This document shows positions 54,010 through 63,174 of a stretch of DNA of 64,000 nucleotides, in pieces. The DNA comes from Candidatus Gottesmanbacteria bacterium (GTDB taxonomy: Bacteria; Patescibacteria; Microgenomatia; UBA10105; UBA927), in assembly GCA_903821745.1 (NCBI GenBank), contig CAIJMI010000004.1, forward strand, positions 1-64,000, written 5' to 3'. Made by a program: the position numbers and the translations under genes. The notes beneath the pieces are model-generated. The model did no database searches. It saw only the letters and a list, made by a program, of their open reading frames with translations, and had not been told where the DNA came from. Within the stretch, counting starts at the first letter, position 1. Every line of letters starts with the position of its first letter.

Positions 54010-54687
54010 ATGAGTTCACATAAACTCCAAGCAGAAATCCGAGAACTAACCGGGAAAAAAGTAAAAAACCTTCGCGCTAGTGGTCAATTACCGGCAACTG
54101 TATACGGAAAAGGCGTTGAACCACAAACGATTGTGATTTCACTTCCTGATTTTCAAAAAATATACCAAGAAGCAGGGGAGACTGGACTTATTGAATTGAC
54201 CCTTGATGGAAAAAAACATCCCGTCCTCATTCACACAGTGCAAATGGATCCAGTAAAGAGTTCATACTTGCATGTTGAATTCCATGAAGTGAACCTCAAA
54301 GAAAAAGTACACGCAGAAATTCCAGTTGAATTAACTGGGGAATCCGTTGCGATCAAGGAAAAAGTCGGTGTGCTTCTTCCACTTATGGATCATATTGAAG
54401 TGGAAGCGCTTCCAACAGAACTTCCTGAAAAAATTGAAGTAGATATCACAGGACTTGCTGCTATTAACGACCAAATCATTGTAGGTGAACTCACTGTTCC
54501 ATCTGTCGTTACGGTCTTAACCGATCCAACACTCATTGTGGTAAAAATCGGTGCGTTTGTAGTTGAAAAAGAACCAGAACCAGTTAGTGCCGAAACACCT
54601 GCTGAAGGAGAAGTTCCTGCGGGTGAAACACCTGCTGAAGAAGCAGAAGCAGCAAAAGAAGAAAAGACACAATCAGAAAACAAATAA
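54010..54687 (+). CDS. rplY: 50S ribosomal protein L25 (general stress protein CTC type)
   Basis: 225 residues: N-terminal L25 domain (binds 5S rRNA), a TL5-like beta domain, and a Glu/Ala/Pro-rich tail. LRASGQLPATVYGKG is the L25 signature. It has AAAGGA upstream and starts 4 bp after the DUF4012 gene's stop. Confidence 0.95.
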   Translation: MSSHKLQAEIRELTGKKVKNLRASGQLPATVYGKGVEPQTIVISLPDFQKIYQEAGETGLIELTLDGKKHPVLIHTVQMDPVKSSYLHVEFHEVNLKEKVHAEIPVELTGESVAIKEKVGVLLPLMDHIEVEALPTELPEKIEVDITGLAAINDQIIVGELTVPSVVTVLTDPTLIVVKIGAFVVEKEPEPVSAETPAEGEVPAGETPAEEAEAAKEEKTQSENK

Positions 54688-54691
54688 ACGG

Positions 54692-55222
54692 TTAGTACGT
54701 AGCCTTCAAATTCGGATCAAGTAATTGTGCTTGGTGAAAAAATCCCTGAGCTTCAGTCGGCTTATTCAGTGCTTGTGCAAGCGATGCAAGGGTTACAAAA
54801 GCATCCCGATAATCCGGTTTTTTTTCCACAACCTGCTGCCAATAGGAATACAATGTAGTTAACCGATGAGATTCATCATCCCATGTCTGTTGCAGTATTG
54901 CAGGAGGTGATTGTGCTCCTAAAACAGAAGAAAACTGATCTGCTATTGCAAGTTCATGCTCTGCCTCTTTTGTATTTCCCATTCCATATAATTCCTTCCC
55001 AAATTGCATATGTTTGGTAACGGAAAAAGGGGATGAAAGAAGGTCTGTACGCGCCGAAAGTGTATCAATGGAACTTATTATTTTCATCCATATATTGATA
55101 GCTACTATTGCCATGCAAAGTGCAAAAACACTCGACCGAAAGTTGCCTGAATCAAGGGTTGCGGAGAATATTCGGGAAATATGCGGGAATAGATAACTTC
55201 GAATTCGTGATAAAATGCGCAT
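54692..55222 (-). CDS. Anchored TPR-like protein
   Basis: 176 residues from ATG 55222; the earlier ATG overlaps the -10 TGATACAAT. One helix near residues 30-45, then a polar region with two to three TPR-like helices (KEAEHELAIADQF, YRDAFVTLASLAQALNKPTEAQGFFHQAQLLDP). No enzyme motif. Probably a protein-interaction module on the outside. It converges on rplY. Confidence 0.7.
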   Translation of the reverse strand: MRILSRIRSYLFPHISRIFSATLDSGNFRSSVFALCMAIVAINIWMKIISSIDTLSARTDLLSSPFSVTKHMQFGKELYGMGNTKEAEHELAIADQFSSVLGAQSPPAILQQTWDDESHRLTTLYSYWQQVVEKKPDYRDAFVTLASLAQALNKPTEAQGFFHQAQLLDPNLKATY

Positions 55223-55269
55223 AGGTAATAGCCGTATCATTGTATCAACCTCATCGACATAAACGCAAT

Positions 55270-55941
55270 ATGAATACAGATCAAAAACGTATTGCCATAA
55301 TTGTAAAACTACTTCAATACTCCTATCCAAACGCACATATGATGCTTACCTACAAAACACCATGGGAACTTTTAGTTGCTGTGATGCTCTCTGCACAATG
55401 TACTGACGTTATGGTGAACAAAGTCACCCCAATATTGTTTTCTTTATACCCAACCATGAAGAATATTGCAACAGCAGACCCAACGAAATTAGAACAAACG
55501 ATTAAATCTACAGGTTTCTATCGAAATAAAGCAAAACATATGATTGGAGCAGCAAAGCTGTTAATTCAACGGTTTCATGGAGAAATTCCACATACAATGG
55601 AGGAGCTTGTGACCATTCCAGGGGTAGCCAGAAAAACAGCAAATGTCGTCCTAGTGAATGCATTTCACAAAAATGAGGGTGTTGCGGTTGATACCCATGT
55701 GTTACGATTAAGCCAACGATTGCATCTGGTACCGCCAACGGCGTATGGCAATCCGATTAAAACAGAACAGGAATTGATGAAACAGATTCCAAAATCAGAA
55801 TGGGGGAATATTACCTATCGCCTCATTGATCATGGACGAGCGGTCTGTACAGGACAAAAACCCAAATGTGACCTCTGCATTCTTGCAAACGTGTGTCCAA
55901 GCGTTTTCTTGTTTCAACGAGAAAAACGTGGTAGCATGTGA
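55270..55941 (+). CDS. nth: Endonuclease III
   Basis: 223 residues. Helix-hairpin-helix LVTIPGVARKTANVVL with catalytic Lys following the EndoIII pattern (ARKTA), catalytic Asp in VAVDTHVLRLS, and a C-terminal 4Fe-4S cluster CTGQKPKCDLCILANVC. It removes oxidised pyrimidines. Start at ATG 55270. It is divergent from the TPR gene. Confidence 0.96.
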   Translation: MNTDQKRIAIIVKLLQYSYPNAHMMLTYKTPWELLVAVMLSAQCTDVMVNKVTPILFSLYPTMKNIATADPTKLEQTIKSTGFYRNKAKHMIGAAKLLIQRFHGEIPHTMEELVTIPGVARKTANVVLVNAFHKNEGVAVDTHVLRLSQRLHLVPPTAYGNPIKTEQELMKQIPKSEWGNITYRLIDHGRAVCTGQKPKCDLCILANVCPSVFLFQREKRGSM

Positions 55942-55986
55942 TGCATATCTATAAAAACTGCCCATTCTTATATAAAAGGAGCATCT

Positions 55987-56679
55987 ATGGCAACAAAAAA
56001 GAAAAAGACGACAATACTATCTCATAAAACCTCAGTGAAAATACCAGCGGAAATGCCACCCCTAACCATGGAAACAAAAGGACCAGTGTGTTGCGCGTCT
56101 TGTTGCCATCTATCTAAAACCGGTATCGTTGCAATTATTCTTGGAATCATTATCCTCGGACTCATTGGTGTCAATAAAGGGTGGGTCATTGCAGCAGTAG
56201 TGAATAACAAACCCATTTTCCGCCTTACACTCAATACAGCCCTTGTTTCACGATATGGAACACAAACGTTGGAGAATATGATCTCAGAACAACTCATTGC
56301 AGATGAAGCCAAACGACAAAAGGTGAGCGTCACACAGAAAGAAATTGACGCACAACAACAGGAAATCTTAAAAAGCTTTGGCGGAAACGTCACCATTGAG
56401 GATGTCTTGAAATATCAGGGGATGACAAAAGCAGATTTTGATCAACAAATTAGGCTGCAAATGCTTTTGACCAAAATCATTGGAAAAGACATTACCATTT
56501 CTGATGAAGACGTGACAAATTATATCGCAACGAACGAATCAACGCTTGTCGCCACTGACTCAGACGGCATGAAAAAAGAAGCAAAAGACGCAATTTTGAT
56601 GCAAAAAGTGGGAGAACAGCTCCAAACATGGTATGCAGCATTAAAAGAAAAAGCTAAGATATATAGATTTATTAAGTAA
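55987..56679 (+). CDS. Membrane-anchored SurA-N-like chaperone/PPIase relative
   Basis: 230 residues. Basic N-terminus, a dense Cys cluster CCASCC just before the membrane helix (C35, C36, C39, C40, then H41), helix about 47-63, then a SurA-N-like helical domain with LENMISEQLIADEAKRQKVSVTQKEIDA. No parvulin catalytic domain follows, so it should be a chaperone-type form. AAAGGAG precedes the ATG. The Cys cluster is predicted cytoplasmic and could bind metal. Confidence 0.82.
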   Translation: MATKKKKTTILSHKTSVKIPAEMPPLTMETKGPVCCASCCHLSKTGIVAIILGIIILGLIGVNKGWVIAAVVNNKPIFRLTLNTALVSRYGTQTLENMISEQLIADEAKRQKVSVTQKEIDAQQQEILKSFGGNVTIEDVLKYQGMTKADFDQQIRLQMLLTKIIGKDITISDEDVTNYIATNESTLVATDSDGMKKEAKDAILMQKVGEQLQTWYAALKEKAKIYRFIK

Positions 56680-56689
56680 AGGAGGGCGT

Positions 56690-56947
56690 ATGCATTGGTT
56701 CAGTTCCCAACAAATGATGATGGTGCCATGGCTACAATGGGGAGTGTTTCCGGTAATGCTCTGGAGTTTAACCTGGAAAGGACTAGCTTTATGGCATGCA
56801 TCGAAACGCGATGAACAATGGTGGTTTATCGCGCTTCTTGTTATTAACACCGTCGGAATTCTTGAAATGTGCTATCTCTTATTTGTCGTTCGGTTATTTG
56901 CCGGAAAGACTCCAACAAAAACCGCCACAAAAAAGAAACGTACTTAA
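56690..56947 (+). CDS. DUF5652-like small membrane protein
   Basis: 85 residues with two helices, Trp-rich: VMLWSLTWKGLALWHASKRDEQWWFIALL, split here by position, and NTVGILEMCYLLF. AAAGGAGG is 4 bases upstream of the ATG. Basic C-terminal tail (KTPTKTATKKK). Function unknown. Ends 2 bp before epmA. Confidence 0.85.
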   Translation: MHWFSSQQMMMVPWLQWGVFPVMLWSLTWKGLALWHASKRDEQWWFIALLVINTVGILEMCYLLFVVRLFAGKTPTKTATKKKRT

Positions 56948-56949
56948 CA

Positions 56950-57987
56950 ATGAAAACGTGGCAAAACCTTCGTGATCATCCAGAGAACTGGAAGCGATAT
57001 TTCATTCGTGAACAGGTCATCCGATCGACGCGTTCATTTTTTGATAGCCAAACATTTCATGAGGTAGAAACCCCCATCCTTCTTGCTCACCCGGCAGCAG
57101 AAAGCTATCTGGATGTTTTTGAAACAACACTACTTGATAGGAACCGAAAACCCACAAAAGCATACCTTTCAACATCGCCGGAGCTCGCACTCAAAAAGCT
57201 TATCGTTGCAGGTATCGGCAATTGTTACAGTATTACGAAGAGTTTTCGAAATATGGAAACAGACAGCTTTACCCATAATCCGGAATTTACGATCCTGGAA
57301 TGGTATCGTGTGGGTGCAACCTATACATCGCTCATGGAGGACTGCAAAAACTTGCTGTTATCGATCAATCATGCGCTCGGGAATGGTGACACACTTACGT
57401 ACCAAGGAGTAACATTCAATCTCGCTGGCCCGTGGGAAAAAATAACAATAAAAGAAGCATTTGCCAAATGGGCGAACATTGATTTTGACGAATTCCTGAA
57501 CGAGGAAATGGCAAGACGCATTGCGAAACAAAAGGGGTACACCGTCGCAAAGGAAAATACCTGGGAAGAGCTGTATGATCAAATATTTTTAAATGAGGTG
57601 GAACCGCATCTCGGAAAATCTGTTCCTACGATTGTTTATGAATTTCCCGGGTGTCTTGCAGCACTCTCCAAAAAGAAAAAAGAAAATCCGAACTACGCAG
57701 AACGTTTTGAATGGTATATTGGCGGACTCGAACTGGGGGATTGCTATACGGAACTCACCAATTGGAAAGAGCAGCAAGATCGGTTTGACCTTGAACTTAT
57801 TGAGCTAAAACGTCTAGGAAAAACCACCTATGACTATGACCATGATTTTATTGACGCACTCAAAGTCGGTATGCCTGACACCAGTGGGATAGCTGTAGGA
57901 CTGGATCGACTGATTATGTTATACAGTAACACTACCCGTATTGCGGATACGCTCTTCTTCTCGAGTTACGAACTGTTTGAAAAATAA
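56950..57987 (+). CDS. epmA: EF-P beta-lysylation protein EpmA (LysRS paralog)
   Basis: 345 residues. Class II LysRS-like catalytic core without the anticodon-binding domain: motif 2 FRNMETDSFTHNPEFTILEWY, GLELGDCYTEL, and motif 3 GIAVGLDRLIML. E. coli EpmA attaches beta-lysine to EF-P. The EF-P gene starts 25 bp downstream, which supports this role. The N-terminus is short (ATG at 56950). No EpmB (lysine 2,3-aminomutase) is in the window, so the substrate could be alpha-lysine. Confidence 0.92.
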   Translation: MKTWQNLRDHPENWKRYFIREQVIRSTRSFFDSQTFHEVETPILLAHPAAESYLDVFETTLLDRNRKPTKAYLSTSPELALKKLIVAGIGNCYSITKSFRNMETDSFTHNPEFTILEWYRVGATYTSLMEDCKNLLLSINHALGNGDTLTYQGVTFNLAGPWEKITIKEAFAKWANIDFDEFLNEEMARRIAKQKGYTVAKENTWEELYDQIFLNEVEPHLGKSVPTIVYEFPGCLAALSKKKKENPNYAERFEWYIGGLELGDCYTELTNWKEQQDRFDLELIELKRLGKTTYDYDHDFIDALKVGMPDTSGIAVGLDRLIMLYSNTTRIADTLFFSSYELFEK

Positions 57988-57999
57988 GCGTGTTCGTGG

Positions 58000-58005
58000 G
58001 ATAAT
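58000..58005 (+). promoter_or_regulatory. -10-like box (GATAAT) of efp
   Basis: Lies 7 bases before the ATG at 58013, between epmA and efp, so efp may also be transcribed alone. Confidence 0.4.
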
Positions 58006-58012
58006 AGCTTCC

Positions 58013-58576
58013 ATGTCATCCATAACAACATCTGATTTCAAAAACGGAATATTCATTACGTTTAAAGATCAACCGCACCAAATTGTAGAATTTCAACGCG
58101 TCAATCCGGGAAAAGGGTCCGCGTTTGTGAGAACCCGATTAAAATCACTCACAACAGGAAAAGTGCAAGAATTTACGTATAAATCCGGGGAATCTGTTGA
58201 AGAACTTCCAGTGGAAACACAAGAAATGCAGTATCTCTATCCAGAAGGCGAAGACTATGTGTTTATGAATAACCAGACCTTTGATCAGGTAACGGTCAAA
58301 GGAACGCTCCTGGGAGATTTCGTAAAATTCTTAAAACCCAATGATACCTATCAGGTGCTTGTTCATGAAGAAGAGGCTGTTGGTATTAGACTTCCAAAGA
58401 AAGTACGACTCAAAGTGACAGAGGCAACAGATGGGGCACGAGGAAACACCGTTTCTGGCGCAACCAAAACCGTTGTTGTTGAAACCGGAGCGGTAGTCAC
58501 GGTGCCGCTGTTTATTAAAGAAGGGGAAATGATTGCTATTGATCCGGAAACAGGAAGCTACGTTGAACGCGCGTAA
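58013..58576 (+). CDS. efp: Elongation factor P
   Basis: 187 residues, three beta-barrel domains. The modifiable Lys34 stands in NPGKGSAF at the tip, as in the EF-Ps that EpmA modifies. IAIDPETGSYVERA is the usual end. It relieves ribosome stalling at proline runs, for example in the Pro-rich linkers of surface proteins here. Confidence 0.97.
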   Translation: MSSITTSDFKNGIFITFKDQPHQIVEFQRVNPGKGSAFVRTRLKSLTTGKVQEFTYKSGESVEELPVETQEMQYLYPEGEDYVFMNNQTFDQVTVKGTLLGDFVKFLKPNDTYQVLVHEEEAVGIRLPKKVRLKVTEATDGARGNTVSGATKTVVVETGAVVTVPLFIKEGEMIAIDPETGSYVERA

Positions 58577-58590
58577 ACTCGTCTTCATAA

Positions 58591-58619
58591 TTGACACCTT
58601 CTGCAGCACGTGAAACAAT
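58591..58619 (+). promoter_or_regulatory. Promoter of the following anchored protein
   Basis: TTGACA (58591-58596), 17-base spacer, AACAAT (58614-58619), with the ATG at 58630. Confidence 0.5.
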
Positions 58620-58629
58620 AATTATTACT

Positions 58630-59547
58630 ATGGATGATGAATCGTCTGTGACAACGCCACCGGAAATAACCTACGAAGAAACTCCAGTCATTACACCAAT
58701 TGTTGATCCACCACCTGTTTCACCCACACCTACGCCGACCTCCGAATACCCAAAAAAGAAGACATCATTTGGTTCACTGCTCAAAAATATCCTCTTATTA
58801 GTTGTCTTATTCATTATTGGATATCTCTTAAGCGGTGTCATTCGAAATGCAATTAATACACCGAAAACTGCAGTCAAACCCAACCCGACGCCAATAGCAA
58901 CAAATGACATTGAAGTCCTGAATCAGGCGGTTCCTGGATCAACGAGTGCATCAACACTTGTTACACCACAAACCAATACACAAAACGTATGGAAACAATA
59001 TTCTCCAGTCAATGGAACGACAAGAAAGGCAATCGAAACCATCCAATTTAAACTTCCAGGAACAGTATTGGCTCCTATTTGTGACGGTTCAGCATGTGGA
59101 TCACAGGGAACCTATTTACCAGGAGAAACACGATTAACCATCGCTCCTCGGGGAGTCGGACAGGTGCTTCCTGATTTTAGAGGGAAAATTATCAGCGATG
59201 CAGGAGGCAAAGCCTTTGTCACAAAACAAATTACCGTTGCAGGAAAACAAACTACAGATTTTGCAACCGAGAATGTTGGTTCAACGGTTGGGGGATATGC
59301 ATTCTCCATGATGCATGGCGTGATGATTGAAGTCACAGACACACTTTCTTTGGAACTCAATCATTTTGCTCCTCGTGGAATCACTGCGGATTTTATGGCT
59401 GATGAGGTGTTATTCCAGCAAATTATCGCAACAATCACATTCTCACCAACAGGATCGTTGGAAAAAGGTGCACTATTGCCTACGCCTATCCCAATGGAAA
59501 CAACATTTGCTTCCCCAACGGCGCAGCCACTGAGCCCCATTCGATAA
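58630..59547 (+). CDS. Single-pass membrane protein of unknown function
   Basis: 305 residues from ATG 58630. Cytoplasmic Pro/Thr-rich part with TPTPT repeats, one helix about 56-76, then an extracellular mostly beta-type domain with one Cys pair (ICDGSACGS). No family recognised. The promoter lies just upstream. It ends 10 bp before the convergent valS stop. Confidence 0.72.
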   Translation: MDDESSVTTPPEITYEETPVITPIVDPPPVSPTPTPTSEYPKKKTSFGSLLKNILLLVVLFIIGYLLSGVIRNAINTPKTAVKPNPTPIATNDIEVLNQAVPGSTSASTLVTPQTNTQNVWKQYSPVNGTTRKAIETIQFKLPGTVLAPICDGSACGSQGTYLPGETRLTIAPRGVGQVLPDFRGKIISDAGGKAFVTKQITVAGKQTTDFATENVGSTVGGYAFSMMHGVMIEVTDTLSLELNHFAPRGITADFMADEVLFQQIIATITFSPTGSLEKGALLPTPIPMETTFASPTAQPLSPIR

Positions 59548-59557
59548 CCGGAAAAAT

Positions 59558-61699
59558 TTACACCGTCGGCCAAGAAGAAATGATCAGTGGTTCATACTGT
59601 TTCCTCGGCAGTTGTCCCCACATGTGTTCTGTAATAAACGGCATAAACGGATGGAGAAGTTGTAGTAAGGTTAAAAGTATGTGACGGTACACGGAAAGTG
59701 CGTTTGCGTCACCCTGTTTAAATCGTTCTTTATTTTGCTCCAAATATTCATCAGCAAGTGCGTGCCAGGTAAAATCGTAGACTGTCTGTGCAGCGTCGGA
59801 ATATCGATACGTATCCATATACTTTGTTGTCATCTTTACAGTCGTTTCAAGTTTTTTTATCATTTCAATGTCAGATTGTACTAAATCTTTATCCATCGTC
59901 TTATCATAAAAGGGGAGCTCTTTGATTAATTCCGTATTCATCAGGAAAAGCCGTGCAATATTCCACAGCTTATTGGCAAAGTTTCTCATTCCACGAATTT
60001 TATCTTCAGAAAGCGATATATCATTTCCTGCAGCTGCTCCAAAGACAAGTGCCATCCGGAGTGCATCAGCCCCATACAGATCAACCATTTTAATTGGATT
60101 CACGACGTTTCCTTTACTTTTGCTCATTTTTTGTCCTTTGGCATCCCGCACAAGTCCATGAAGATATACTTTTTTAAACGGAACTTTACCGGTTACAAAG
60201 AGGCCAACCATCAGCATGCGGCACACCCACCAAGGAAGAATGTCATACCCCGTTTCCATAACAGAGGTGGGGTAAAACGTTTCAAAATCTGTTTTGTCAC
60301 TATTTGCTTGAAGCGTTGCAAATGGCCATTGAGAACTAGAAAACCAGGTATCAAAGGTGTCGGTGTCCTGAACTAAATCCACACCTTTACAGGTAGGACA
60401 GGAAGTTGGGGTGGATCCGTCAGTAATAATCCAGGATTTTTCTGGATTATTTTTTGCACAGGATTGACAGTGCCATGCAGGAATACGAATGCCCCACACA
60501 ATTTGGCGGCTAATATTCCAGTCATGAAAGTCTGTTAACCATTGTGCCGCGGTCTTTTCAAACCGTTGTGGAACAAAACTGACATCCTTTTTTTCAATTG
60601 CTGCAATGGCCCGATCAGCAAGGGGACGAATCTTCACAAACCATTGTGACATCGGTAAGGGTTCTAGCACAGTTCCGCATTTGTAACACGTTCCCACAGT
60701 ATGCACATACGCCTCATCAACGTGGTCAATCATTCCTCGCGCCTTCATGTCCTCGACAACCTTTGCCCGTGCTGCTTTCACGCGAAGTCCTGCATAAGGA
60801 CCAGCAACAGCAGTTAATTTTCCGTCAAACCCAATAACCTGCAACGACGGAAGATTGTGCCGTTTTCCGATTTCATAATCTGTCATATCGTGAGCAGGCG
60901 TCACTTTCACGACTCCTGTTCCAAATGCCGGATCAACAACCTCATCTCCAACCACCTGAAGTTGTACCGGTCCATTCAATCCTTCAAATTCAATTTCTTT
61001 TCCAATCCATGAATTATATCGTTTGTCTTCTGGATGAACGGCAACTGCCGTATCACCGAATTTCGTTTCCGGTCTAACTGTTGCCAGCACAAACGGTCCA
61101 TATTTGATGTAATATAAGGGATCGATTTGTTCAACATGTTTTACTTCAAGATCTGAAAACGATGTTCCGCATTTTGTGCAGTAATTTACAAGCCGTTCTC
61201 CGCGATAAATAAGTCCTTCATCATGCATCTTTTTGAATGTCTTATACACAATGGCAATAACTTCAGGATCCAAAGGAAACCGTAACCGTTGCCAATCCAA
61301 AGAAAATCCCATCCGTCGAAGCTGTGATTCCATGGTACCCCGGTTAGCCTGAGTAAAATCCCAAATTGCTTTGTAGAGATCATCCCGGGTGTAATCAAAA
61401 CGGCTTTTTCCTTGTTTTGCCAAAAACTTTTCAAACACAAATTGGGTCTCAAATCCCGCATGGTCAAAGCCAGGTTGCCAAAGCGTTACATCACCCTTCA
61501 TCCGATGATACCGAATCATGATGTCTTCAATCGTAAACATGGCGTGTCCCAAATGAAGATCACCGTTCGCATTAGGAAGGGGGAGAATCACACAAAAAGG
61601 TTCTTTCCCATTTTCTTTTTTAGGCGTAAAGTAACCAGCTTTTTCCCACGAAGTATACGTTGTCTCTTCAAATGATTTTGGCGTGTATGCTTTATCCAT
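59558..61699 (-). CDS. valS: Valyl-tRNA synthetase
   Basis: 713 residues. Class I signatures GDLHLGHAMF (HIGH-like) and KMSKSKGN. CP1 editing region with TVRPETKFGDTAVAVHPED, zinc-type pairs CTKCG and CYKCG, and WCxxC-like CPTC. The C-terminal tRNA-binding coiled coil of E. coli ValRS (951 residues) is missing. A TACAAT box precedes the ATG. Confidence 0.95.
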   Translation of the reverse strand: MDKAYTPKSFEETTYTSWEKAGYFTPKKENGKEPFCVILPLPNANGDLHLGHAMFTIEDIMIRYHRMKGDVTLWQPGFDHAGFETQFVFEKFLAKQGKSRFDYTRDDLYKAIWDFTQANRGTMESQLRRMGFSLDWQRLRFPLDPEVIAIVYKTFKKMHDEGLIYRGERLVNYCTKCGTSFSDLEVKHVEQIDPLYYIKYGPFVLATVRPETKFGDTAVAVHPEDKRYNSWIGKEIEFEGLNGPVQLQVVGDEVVDPAFGTGVVKVTPAHDMTDYEIGKRHNLPSLQVIGFDGKLTAVAGPYAGLRVKAARAKVVEDMKARGMIDHVDEAYVHTVGTCYKCGTVLEPLPMSQWFVKIRPLADRAIAAIEKKDVSFVPQRFEKTAAQWLTDFHDWNISRQIVWGIRIPAWHCQSCAKNNPEKSWIITDGSTPTSCPTCKGVDLVQDTDTFDTWFSSSQWPFATLQANSDKTDFETFYPTSVMETGYDILPWWVCRMLMVGLFVTGKVPFKKVYLHGLVRDAKGQKMSKSKGNVVNPIKMVDLYGADALRMALVFGAAAGNDISLSEDKIRGMRNFANKLWNIARLFLMNTELIKELPFYDKTMDKDLVQSDIEMIKKLETTVKMTTKYMDTYRYSDAAQTVYDFTWHALADEYLEQNKERFKQGDANALSVYRHILLTLLQLLHPFMPFITEHMWGQLPRKQYEPLIISSWPTV

Positions 61700-61724
61700 T
61701 ACTCACGTATTGTAGCGCGTGGGG

Positions 61725-62585
61725 TTACAACTCATCAAGCTTCACATTTTCAACTTGTTGCCCTTTAATAAGCTCCAAGTATTTTTCAGTTGTGGACAGG
61801 CGTTTATGTCCGACCAATTTTGAAAGGGTCATGATTGGTGTACCGGCCATCAGATGGTGAGCAATAAAGGTGTGGCGCAAATCATTTACTTTTGCTTGTT
61901 CAATGCCGGCAATACGGAAATAGCGATCAATGGCCGTTCGAATGTTTCGAATTAACAGTGCCCGACCGGTTTTTGTGATAAATAATGCATTGCTTTTTGC
62001 AGAAGGGTTACGAATCTCTTTATACTTATTTAACGCTTCAACCGCTGCTTTGTTAAGTGGCACATTGCGTTCTTCATGGCCTTCTTGGCTGGCAATATGC
62101 AGATCTGTTGGTTTCACGTCATCAATCATAAGTGCTGCAAGTTCACCAATACGAACACCGGTTTGAAGAAAAAGCTCGACAATTGCATACATGCGGACAT
62201 CTCCGCGACAGGCATCACGAAGTGCGCGGTATTCGAGTTTTGACAAAATTCGCGGTGGTTTGACATCGTATTTTGGATGGACAATTTCCGTCGCAGGATC
62301 TGTTTTTGTAACGCCTGATGTTTTCAAAAACCTAAAAAATGTCTTAATAGAGTTGATCTTCCGTGAGACAGACTTTGGGGTATAGCTATCACTTGCAAGT
62401 TTCTTCAAAAACGCATTAATCTCATCTGGGGTAATGTCAGTAATAGTTTTCTTCTCCGCGGCCTGAAAAAACGTCAACATTTGGTCAATGTCTTTTTTGT
62501 ATGCTACGATGGTAGCACGAGCACGCTTTTTGGCCGTCAAATAGTCAACAAACTGTGCATTCGTACTCTTTAAATCAGTGCTCAT
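61725..62585 (-). CDS. Xer-type tyrosine recombinase
   Basis: 286 residues, SAM-like N-terminal DNA-binding domain plus catalytic core: TGVRIGELAAL (Arg145), LRHTFIAHHLMAG (Arg237), GHKRLSTTEKYLEL (His260, Tyr269). The usual first His of HxxR is Asn234 (NDLR). XerC/XerD resolve chromosome dimers; a phage integrase origin is also possible, but no element boundary is seen. Confidence 0.88.
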   Translation of the reverse strand: MSTDLKSTNAQFVDYLTAKKRARATIVAYKKDIDQMLTFFQAAEKKTITDITPDEINAFLKKLASDSYTPKSVSRKINSIKTFFRFLKTSGVTKTDPATEIVHPKYDVKPPRILSKLEYRALRDACRGDVRMYAIVELFLQTGVRIGELAALMIDDVKPTDLHIASQEGHEERNVPLNKAAVEALNKYKEIRNPSAKSNALFITKTGRALLIRNIRTAIDRYFRIAGIEQAKVNDLRHTFIAHHLMAGTPIMTLSKLVGHKRLSTTEKYLELIKGQQVENVKLDEL

Positions 62586-62700
62586 ATATGTATTATTTTG
62601 AAGCAGGAAACAATTTCGGGAGGATATCCCGAGGCAAGTAGTAAAGCCTATAATATCATAGTCTCGTGACTATTTGCAAGGTACAAAAAATAACAGGCGC
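62586..62700. promoter_or_regulatory. Divergent region of xer and the FtsB-like gene with two hairpins
   Basis: Two short inverted repeats: TCGGGA/TCCCGA (near 62614-62630) and ATAGTC/GACTAT (near 62659-62674). TATAAT lies at about 62650. No dif-like site is recognised. Confidence 0.45.
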
Positions 62701-63054
62701 ATGAAACAAAAACCCATAGTTCAGCTACTCCCACTTATAGCCTTCTTAGGGCTATGTATAGCCATTGGAAGCCTCATAAGCTCGCTTTTTGGCATATCCC
62801 ACAGACGAACGATCTTGCAAACGAGCCAGGAAGAGCTTGTGAAGCTTCAAAAAAAGAACCAAGACTTAGAAAAACAGCTACACATAGCCGAGTCTCCCGA
62901 ATTTATCGAAAAAATGGCCCGAGAAAAACTCAATTTGGCAAAACCGGGAGAAACCATCATTTTGGTTAGTCAGCAGACTAAGGAAACAAGCGAAATGCAA
63001 GACGCTCACACACCTCAAACAAACTGGAAACAATGGTGGTGGGTTTTCTTTTAA
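62701..63054 (+). CDS. FtsB/DivIC-like septum protein
   Basis: 117 residues from ATG 62701. One helix (about 9-31), then a coiled coil (SQEELVKLQKKNQDLEKQL), then the typical PEFIEKMAREKLNLAKPGETIIL end. Such proteins stabilise the divisome. A short tail follows. Divergent from xer. Confidence 0.87.
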   Translation: MKQKPIVQLLPLIAFLGLCIAIGSLISSLFGISHRRTILQTSQEELVKLQKKNQDLEKQLHIAESPEFIEKMAREKLNLAKPGETIILVSQQTKETSEMQDAHTPQTNWKQWWWVFF

Positions 63055-63102
63055 ATTCAGTTTTTGAAAAACCCCACGAATTTTTTTGGAAATAGAGAAA
63101 AG

Positions 63103-63174
63103 TGCCAGGAGTGGGGGTCGGACCCACGACTCCACGCTTATGAAGCGTGTGCTCTACCGCTGAGCTACCCTGGC
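63103..63174 (-). tRNA. tRNA with CAT anticodon (elongator Met or Ile2)
   Basis: Acceptor GCCAGGG pairs with TCCTGGC, D arm TAGCTCAGCGGTAGAGC, anticodon stem CACGC/GCGTG with loop TTCATAA (CAT), T stem GTGGG and CCCAC. The G1:C72 pair and the lack of three G-C pairs in the anticodon stem exclude the initiator. Met and lysidine-Ile2 cannot be separated from sequence alone. CCA is not encoded. Confidence 0.9.

Noticed and set aside
62586..62700. A dif site next to the Xer gene
   Set aside because: The two inverted repeats are short and lack the 11-6-11 dif arrangement.
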